Shown one piece after another: positions 14,499 through 19,124 of a stretch of DNA of 19,124 nucleotides (its first letter is position 1; every line of letters begins with the position of its first letter). The DNA is from Candidatus Segatella violae (GTDB lineage: Bacteria; Bacteroidota; Bacteroidia; Bacteroidales; Bacteroidaceae). A program made the position numbers and the translations under genes. The stretch covers positions 10,889 to 30,012 of the forward strand of contig DJSH01000043.1 of NCBI GenBank assembly GCA_002440225.1. The letters are read 5' to 3'. A model generated the notes under the pieces. The model worked only from the letters and a program-made list of their open reading frames with translations. It had not been told where the DNA came from and searched no databases.

Positions 14499-15302
14499 AT
14501 GGACTTTAACAAACTATTCTCATTGGAGGGCAAGGTTGCCCTCGTTACAGGAGCCGCTTATGGTATCGGTTTCGCTATCGCTGAGGCTTATGCCAAGGCT
14601 GGTGCTAAGATTGCTTTCAACTGCCGTAGCCAGAAACACATGGACCAGGCTTTGGCTGACTATAAGGCTAAAGGTATTGATGCCAAGGGCTATATCTGCG
14701 ACGTGACAGACGAGGAACAGGTGAAGAAGATGGTTGCCGACATCGAGAAGGAACTCGGCGTTATCGACATCTTGGTGAACAACGCTGGTATCATCAAGCG
14801 TATCCCAATGACAGAGATGTCTGTAGAGGACTTCAAGCAGGTGGTAGACATCGACCTCACTGCTCCATTCATCGTATCAAAGGCTGTTATCCCAGGTATG
14901 ATCAAGAAGGGACATGGCAAGATTATCAACATCTGCTCTATGATGAGCGAGTTGGGTCGAGAGACAGTTTCTGCATACGCAGCAGCCAAGGGTGGCTTGA
15001 AGATGCTCACTCGCAATATCTGCTCAGAGTATGGCGAGTACAATATCCAGTGCAACGGCTTAGGCCCTGGTTACATCGCTACCCCACAGACCGCACCTCT
15101 CCGTGAGCGTCAGGCAGATGGTAGCCGTCACCCATTCGATAGTTTCATTTGCGCAAAGACTCCAGCTGGTCGCTGGTTGGAGCCAGAGGAGTTGGAAGGT
15201 CCTGCCGTATTCTTGGCTTCCGAAGCTTCCAATGCCGTGAATGGTCACATTCTCTATGTTGATGGTGGTATCTTGGCTTACATTGGTAAGCAGCCAAAAT
15301 AA
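14499..15302 (+). CDS. SDR-family dehydrogenase, probably gluconate 5-dehydrogenase-like
   Basis: This 267-aa classical short-chain dehydrogenase uses NAD(P) to interconvert an alcohol and a ketone. It has the cofactor motif TGAAYGIG (17-24), NNAG (94-97), catalytic Ser147 in NICSMMS, and Tyr160/Lys164 in YAAAK. The C-terminus (NGHILYVDGGILAYIGKQP) resembles Bacteroidota proteins annotated as gluconate 5-dehydrogenase or KduD-type 2-dehydro-3-deoxygluconate dehydrogenase. No uronate or gluconate genes are beside it, so the substrate is uncertain. Its codon use is highly biased, like metK and tyrS and unlike the signalling locus upstream, suggesting strong expression. It stands alone, with its own -7 box and a shared terminator with hup. 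Confidence 0.85.
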   Translation: MDFNKLFSLEGKVALVTGAAYGIGFAIAEAYAKAGAKIAFNCRSQKHMDQALADYKAKGIDAKGYICDVTDEEQVKKMVADIEKELGVIDILVNNAGIIKRIPMTEMSVEDFKQVVDIDLTAPFIVSKAVIPGMIKKGHGKIINICSMMSELGRETVSAYAAAKGGLKMLTRNICSEYGEYNIQCNGLGPGYIATPQTAPLRERQADGSRHPFDSFICAKTPAGRWLEPEELEGPAVFLASEASNAVNGHILYVDGGILAYIGKQPK

Positions 15303-15324
15303 AGGTTTGATGATATAGATAAAC

Positions 15325-15356
15325 ATAAAGGGCAGCCCACATGGACTGCCCTTTAT
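15325..15356. terminator. Bidirectional terminator between the SDR gene and hup
   Basis: ATAAAGGGCAG (15325-15335) and CTGCCCTTTAT (15346-15356) are a perfect 11-bp inverted repeat with a 10-nt loop. It sits 22 nt from both convergent stop codons. The A-rich left and T-rich right ends of the stem, with T-rich sequence downstream on both strands, suit termination in both directions. Confidence 0.88.
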
Positions 15357-15377
15357 CTGTGAAAATAATTTTTACAA

Positions 15378-15653
15378 TTATTTGTTGATTGCATCAGCAA
15401 GCTCAGCACCAGCCTTGAACTTAGCCACCTTCTTGGCTGCAATCTGAATCTTCTGCTTGGTAGCAGGATTGATACCCTCGCGAGCTGGACGCTCGTTTAC
15501 GCTGAAAGTACCGAAACCTACCAACTGAATCTTATCACCTGCAATGAGGGCTTCCTTCAATGCGTTTGTAGTAGCTTCGAGAGCGGCTTTAGCCTGTGCC
15601 TTTGTAATCTCGGCACCTGCTGCAATCTTGTCGATCAATTCTGTCTTGTTCAT
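15378..15653 (-). CDS. hup: HU-family DNA-binding protein
   Basis: HU is a small dimeric nucleoid protein that bends DNA without strong sequence preference. The 91-aa product matches the family from end to end: N-terminal MNKTELIDKIAAGAEITKAQ (1-20), the dimer core GDKIQLVGFGTFSVNERPAR (39-58), the DNA-binding arm with EGINPATKQKIQI and its Pro, then AKKVAKFKAGAELADAI. The length and the unmodified arm fit a housekeeping HU rather than an IHF or a longer HU-like variant. It is monocistronic, with its own near-consensus promoter and a shared terminator. Confidence 0.97.
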   Translation of the reverse strand: MNKTELIDKIAAGAEITKAQAKAALEATTNALKEALIAGDKIQLVGFGTFSVNERPAREGINPATKQKIQIAAKKVAKFKAGAELADAINK

Positions 15654-15706
15654 AATTTTACTTTATTAAATGATTAATAATATTGTTCTTAAGTTCTTTT
15701 CGCTTA

Positions 15707-15737
15707 CAAATATACCCTTTTCCTTTTAAACTTCAAA
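15707..15737 (-). promoter_or_regulatory. hup promoter
   Basis: On the minus strand, TTTG (15737-15734), a 19-nt spacer and TATATTTG (15714-15707) match the Bacteroidota consensus well. The start would be near 15700, about 47 nt before the hup ATG at 15653. Confidence 0.75.
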
Positions 15738-15793
15738 TAAAAAATGCAGAAAAGTGATGAAATTATTGAAAATTAAGTGTAATATGCCCTTTT

Positions 15794-15827
15794 TTTGGTG
15801 TTTTCACGGATATTTTTAGTAATTTTG
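15794..15827 (+). promoter_or_regulatory. Candidate promoter of the rhomboid gene
   Basis: TTTG at 15794-15797 and TAATTTTG at 15820-15827 are separated by 22 nt, slightly wide. The start would be near 15834, about 48 nt before the ATG. An AAGGAG at 15865-15870 lies too far from the start codon to be a normal ribosome-binding site. Confidence 0.5.
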
Positions 15828-15881
15828 CCACCAAATTACATATTTAGCTACAGAATTATAACGTAAGGAGAATAAATAGTT

Positions 15882-16820
15882 ATGCGCAATATACCTATAG
15901 TAACAAAGAATTTGCTGATAGTGAATGTGGCGGTCTTCGTGGCCAGCTATTTCTTTGGCAAGGATGTTTCGGGAGAGTCGCTCCTGAACAACTGGTTGGG
16001 ACTCCATTTCTTCATGGCGTCCGATTTTCACATCTATCAATTGTTTACCTACATGTTTATGCATGGGGGCTTCGAGCATATTCTCTTCAATATGTTTGCC
16101 CTATGGATGTTTGGATGTGTAGTAGAGAGGGTATGGGGACCTAAGAAATTCCTTTTTTATTACATTGTGTGTGGCGTTGGAGCAGGTCTTTTCCAGGAGG
16201 CCGCCCAGTATGTCACCTATGTTGTGAAGGACTTAGGTGCCTATGATTTCGTGAATACGGGCGTGGCTCGCATCCCGATGGGTGAGTATCTCAACCTGTG
16301 GACCACGGTGGGAGCGTCTGGTGCCATCTACGCCATCTTGCTCGCCTTCGGGATGATTTATCCCAACGAGCGCATCTTCATCTTCCCGATTCCTATTCCT
16401 ATCAAGGCGAAATATTTTGTGATGGGATATGCTGTCATCGAGTTGGGCTCTGCCATGTTCACGTCGGGCGATGGCGTGGCTCATATCGCCCATCTTGGAG
16501 GTATGGTGTTCGGCTTCTTCCTGATACGTTATTGGCGCAAGCAGTTGGAGGGCGGCTATCATGGGACGGCTTCAGCCGATGCCTTCGATAGATTGAAGGG
16601 GATGTTTGGCGGTCGCAACAGGGGGCGCCAGCAGTTCACTTATACAAAGAATGAGAACTATTCTTCCCATGATACCTATCAGCAAGACGCGGAGTGCACG
16701 CCTAACCAGAAGGCTTCGCAGGCAGAAATCGACCGCATCTTGGATAAGATAAGGAAGAGTGGCTACGACAGTTTGACCAAAGAAGAGAAGCAGACTCTCT
16801 TCGACCAGAGTAACAAATAA
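15882..16820 (+). CDS. Rhomboid family intramembrane serine protease
   Basis: Rhomboids cut transmembrane helices inside the membrane with a Ser-His dyad. The 312-aa protein has the family core: HGGFEHILFNMFALWMFG (61-78), with the oxyanion-type Asn70; the nucleophile Ser146 in GASGAIYAILLAFG; and catalytic His204 in AHIAHLGGMVFGF. About six hydrophobic helices lie between 9 and 217. A polar C-terminal tail of about 95 residues follows, Gly/Arg/Gln-rich then charged. A loop at about 112-140 is longer than in E. coli GlpG. It is complete and likely active. The EEP-family gene follows at 59 nt, perhaps in the same transcript. Substrates are unknown. Confidence 0.93.
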   Translation: MRNIPIVTKNLLIVNVAVFVASYFFGKDVSGESLLNNWLGLHFFMASDFHIYQLFTYMFMHGGFEHILFNMFALWMFGCVVERVWGPKKFLFYYIVCGVGAGLFQEAAQYVTYVVKDLGAYDFVNTGVARIPMGEYLNLWTTVGASGAIYAILLAFGMIYPNERIFIFPIPIPIKAKYFVMGYAVIELGSAMFTSGDGVAHIAHLGGMVFGFFLIRYWRKQLEGGYHGTASADAFDRLKGMFGGRNRGRQQFTYTKNENYSSHDTYQQDAECTPNQKASQAEIDRILDKIRKSGYDSLTKEEKQTLFDQSNK

Positions 16821-16879
16821 AGGAGAGATACATATATTGAAGAGCAAATAAGAATAAGAGTAACATTTTAGAACTTATT

Positions 16880-17977
16880 ATGTTCAAGGGCTTTAAGGAA
16901 TTTACTTATAAGATGATTGCCGGCGCCAATGTGGCGACGATAGTCGTGATGCTGTTGGTGGGCTTTTCCGATCTTTTCGCACCGGAGAGCTTTCCAGCCT
17001 TGGCCAACGTGGGCTTGCTCTTCCCCGTGTTTCTCGTCATCAACCTAGGCTTCCTGCTGTTTTGGCTTCTTTTCCGTTCTAAGTACGCTCTCATTCCATT
17101 CTTGGGCTTCGTCATCAGTTTCGTGCCGGTGAGAAAGTACATGCCGCTCAATATAGAGGGCAAGGCTCCCAAGGGATGCATCAAGGTGTTGTCGTATAAC
17201 ACCTGGAACTTTGGCGACCAAACCGAGGATGCCGATGGCACCAACATCTGCTTGGCTTACTTGCAAGAGCAGGATGCCGACATCGTCTGCCTGCAAGAGG
17301 CGATGCCAAATGCTCGCAATGTGCAGCAGATAGACAGCATGTTGAAGCCCCTGTATGCTTATCAAGACACAACCATTCATCCCAATGGAGGAACGTGCCT
17401 GATGCTGCTTAGCAAATATCCCATCCTGTGGAAGGAACGCATCCCTTATGAGTCGAAGGGGAATATGAGCGTGGCTTATCGCCTGAGGGTGAAAGACCAG
17501 GATGTGCTGCTCATCAACAATCATCTGGAAAGCACTGGCTTGAGTCTGGAAGACCGACGGCAATTCAAGAACCTCGTCATCGGAAAACTGCGGAAAGATA
17601 CCGCCGAGGAAACGTCCAAGCTCTTGGTGGTGAAACTTGCCGAGGCTACCCGTAAGCGCGCCCCCGAGGCTGAGGCTGTCGCCAACTATATCGAACGCCA
17701 CAAGCGGGAGAGCGTCATCCTGTGTGGAGATTTCAATGACGGACCGATTTCCTATGCCCATCGCACGATAGCTAAGCATCTCACAGATTGCTACATCGCC
17801 AGCGGCAACGGACCGGGTATCAGCTATCATCACAGTGGATTCTTCGTGCGCATCGACAACATCATGTGCTCGGATGATTGGAAGCCTTATGAATGCAAAG
17901 TGGACGATAAAATAGCCGTTTCCGACCACTATCCTATCATCTGTAAGCTAAAAATGCGCCCTAAACAGCAAAAATAG
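16880..17977 (+). CDS. Membrane-anchored endonuclease/exonuclease/phosphatase-family protein
   Basis: The EEP fold covers DNA-repair nucleases, nucleases and phosphodiesterases such as sphingomyelinase. This 365-aa protein has about three N-terminal helices (about 11-32, 42-66, 67-84), then a full catalytic domain from 100: N107 in SYNTWN, E140 in IVCLQE, N214-H215 in INNHLES, D284 and N286 in GDFNDG, D326 in RIDNI and the SDH triad end (348-350). All metal and phosphate-handling residues appear present. The positive-inside rule (Lys-rich N-terminus in, RSKY between helices 2 and 3 in) would put the domain on the periplasmic side, so lipid or extracellular nucleic acid substrates are as likely as chromosomal DNA. 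Substrate is not assignable from sequence. Confidence 0.9.
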   Translation: MFKGFKEFTYKMIAGANVATIVVMLLVGFSDLFAPESFPALANVGLLFPVFLVINLGFLLFWLLFRSKYALIPFLGFVISFVPVRKYMPLNIEGKAPKGCIKVLSYNTWNFGDQTEDADGTNICLAYLQEQDADIVCLQEAMPNARNVQQIDSMLKPLYAYQDTTIHPNGGTCLMLLSKYPILWKERIPYESKGNMSVAYRLRVKDQDVLLINNHLESTGLSLEDRRQFKNLVIGKLRKDTAEETSKLLVVKLAEATRKRAPEAEAVANYIERHKRESVILCGDFNDGPISYAHRTIAKHLTDCYIASGNGPGISYHHSGFFVRIDNIMCSDDWKPYECKVDDKIAVSDHYPIICKLKMRPKQQK

Positions 17978-17986
17978 AGCAATTTA

Positions 17987-18000
17987 TTCTTATATAAGAA
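17987..18000. repeat. 14-bp perfect palindrome upstream of secDF
   Basis: TTCTTATATAAGAA is perfectly self-complementary. It starts 9 nt after the EEP stop and ends 10 nt before the secDF -7 box, where a -33 element would be expected. It may be an operator, or an AT-rich element with no special role. Confidence 0.5.
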
Positions 18001-18010
18001 AAAAAATGCT

Positions 18011-18018
18011 TATTTTTG
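18011..18018 (+). promoter_or_regulatory. -7 promoter element of secDF
   Basis: TATTTTTG matches TAnnTTTG and lies 45 nt before the secDF ATG. No good TTTG -33 element is seen; the palindrome 17987-18000 occupies that position. Confidence 0.55.
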
Positions 18019-18063
18019 CACGACTTTATATAGTAAATAAATAATTAATAACAATAAATAGAA

Positions 18064-19124
18064 ATGCAAAACAAAGGAATTGTAATTTGTGTAGCCGTCT
18101 TACTGACGCTTGCAAGTATCTTCTATTTGTCATTCTCGTTTGCCACACGTTACTATGACAGCGAGGCTGCAAAGATTAAAGACCCTATCGCTCAGCAGGA
18201 TTATAAGGATTCTGTGAAGTACCTGGGTGTTTACTCTTACCAGAACTGCTTGGAAACTCAGATAGGTCTTGGACTTGACCTCAAGGGCGGTATGAATGTG
18301 ATTCTTGAGATTTCTGTACCTGATGTAATTGAAAACCTTGCCGATCACAAGACCGACGCAGGTTTTACCAATGCCATGAAGGAAGCGAGAGCTCAGGAAG
18401 AGGCTAACGGTGGTGACTTCGTGTCACTTTTCATTAACGCTTATCACAAGAGCGCACCTGGTCATAAACTAGCAGAGGTGTTCGCAACCCAGCAGTTGCA
18501 GGGCAAGGTTTCTCCTCAGAGCAGCGACTCAGAGGTAGAGAAGGCGCTCCGCGCTTCTGTACAGGATGCCATCGACAACTCTTTCAACGTGGTTCGCACT
18601 CGTATCGATAAGTTTGGTGTCGTTCAGCCTAACATCCAGAAGTTGGAAGGTCAGCAGGGCCGTATCATGGTAGAGATGCCTGGTATCAGCCAGCCTGAGC
18701 GTATGCGTAAGATGCTTCAGGGTAGTGCCAACCTTGAGTTCTGGGAGACTTACAACTCTGAGGAAATCGCTCCTTATCTCCAGCAGCTCGATACTCGCAT
18801 CGCCAATGGCGACAACGGCGAGGAGAAGAACGACTCTGTTGCTTCTGATGGCGAGGTTGCCAAGAATGAGGTTGCCAAGGCTGAGGCTAAAAAAGCAGAG
18901 CCTAAGAAGGCTGAGGCTAAGTTCTCTATCAAGAAGAAGGACGACGTTGCCGACAAGGTAGGTGAGGAGGCGAAGAATGCCGCTGCCATCAAGGCTCACC
19001 CATTGTTGGCTCGCTTGCAGCTCACAGGTGGTCAGAGCTTGAGCACTGTAGGTTATGCGAGCGTTCGCGATACTGCCGCTATCAACAAGATTATCTACTC
19101 TGCCGTAGCTAAGCGTACATTGCC
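18064..19124 (+). CDS. secDF: Protein translocase subunit SecDF, N-terminal part (runs off the window)
   Basis: SecD/SecF use the proton gradient to complete Sec-dependent export; in Bacteroidota they are usually one fused protein of about 1000 aa. The window holds 353 codons from ATG 18064 and the frame is open at the edge. It shows a first transmembrane helix (about 5-24), the SecD signature LGLDLKGGMNVILEI (75-89), and the periplasmic domain with VVRTRIDKFGVVQPNIQ (184-200) and GRIMVEMPG. Residues about 253-308 are a Lys/Ala/Glu-rich low-complexity insert (AKAEAKKAEPKKAEAK) not found in E. coli SecD. That the gene is a fusion is inferred from the phylum; the SecF part is outside the window. 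Confidence 0.92.
   Translation, partial: MQNKGIVICVAVLLTLASIFYLSFSFATRYYDSEAAKIKDPIAQQDYKDSVKYLGVYSYQNCLETQIGLGLDLKGGMNVILEISVPDVIENLADHKTDAGFTNAMKEARAQEEANGGDFVSLFINAYHKSAPGHKLAEVFATQQLQGKVSPQSSDSEVEKALRASVQDAIDNSFNVVRTRIDKFGVVQPNIQKLEGQQGRIMVEMPGISQPERMRKMLQGSANLEFWETYNSEEIAPYLQQLDTRIANGDNGEEKNDSVASDGEVAKNEVAKAEAKKAEPKKAEAKFSIKKKDDVADKVGEEAKNAAAIKAHPLLARLQLTGGQSLSTVGYASVRDTAAINKIIYSAVAKRTL

Noticed and set aside
17045..17929. A 294-codon minus-strand frame across the EEP gene.
   Set aside because: The plus-strand frame has a complete set of EEP catalytic motifs; the antisense product has no recognisable features.

Overview
The window looks like chromosomal DNA of a Bacteroidota bacterium, most likely a Prevotella/Segatella-type gut or oral organism. 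The evidence is: promoters of the Bacteroidota type (TTTG at -33, TAnnTTTG at -7) upstream of many genes; start codons mostly without Shine-Dalgarno sequences; an ECF sigma/FecR/TonB-receptor locus with DUF4974, STN and DUF4249 domains; a DUF4271 membrane protein; a SecD gene start of the Bacteroidota SecDF type; and the metK-DUF4271-hemD-rnpA-yidD-tyrS gene order. The genus is inferred from protein character, not from a database search.

Layout. (1) 1-1123, minus strand: aroQ and an O-methyltransferase in tight series, probably followed by another gene running off the left edge. (2) 1240-2148, plus: xerD, divergent from aroQ with overlapping promoters. (3) 2249-7393, plus: a compact housekeeping run of metK, a DUF4271 membrane protein, a HemD-family protein, rnpA, yidD and tyrS. 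The first five genes are separated by 20 bp or less or overlap. (4) 7465-7633: a single tRNA-Gln(TTG) unit with its own promoter, a palindrome inside that promoter, and a terminator. (5) 7725-14061, plus: the accessory part of the window, a cell-surface-signalling and uptake locus. Its order is ECF sigma factor, TonB-dependent receptor with an STN signalling domain, DUF4249 lipoprotein, an unrecognised exported 255-aa protein, and a FecR-type anti-sigma factor in last place. (6) 14062-14498: a 437-bp gap with two short tandem repeats, a 16-bp hairpin and a promoter. (7) 14499-15653: an SDR dehydrogenase and an HU gene, convergent on a shared terminator. (8) 15882-17977: a rhomboid protease and a membrane-anchored endonuclease/exonuclease/phosphatase-fold protein. 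(9) 18064-end: the first third or so of secDF.

How the genes work together. Most of the window is core metabolism and core machinery: SAM synthesis, tRNA charging and processing, membrane-protein insertion and translocation, chromosome dimer resolution and nucleoid structure. The sigma/FecR/receptor locus is the part most likely to hold undescribed biology. The receptor's STN domain should signal through FecR to the sigma factor, but no gene identifies the ligand. There are no transposases, CRISPR arrays or phage genes in the window.
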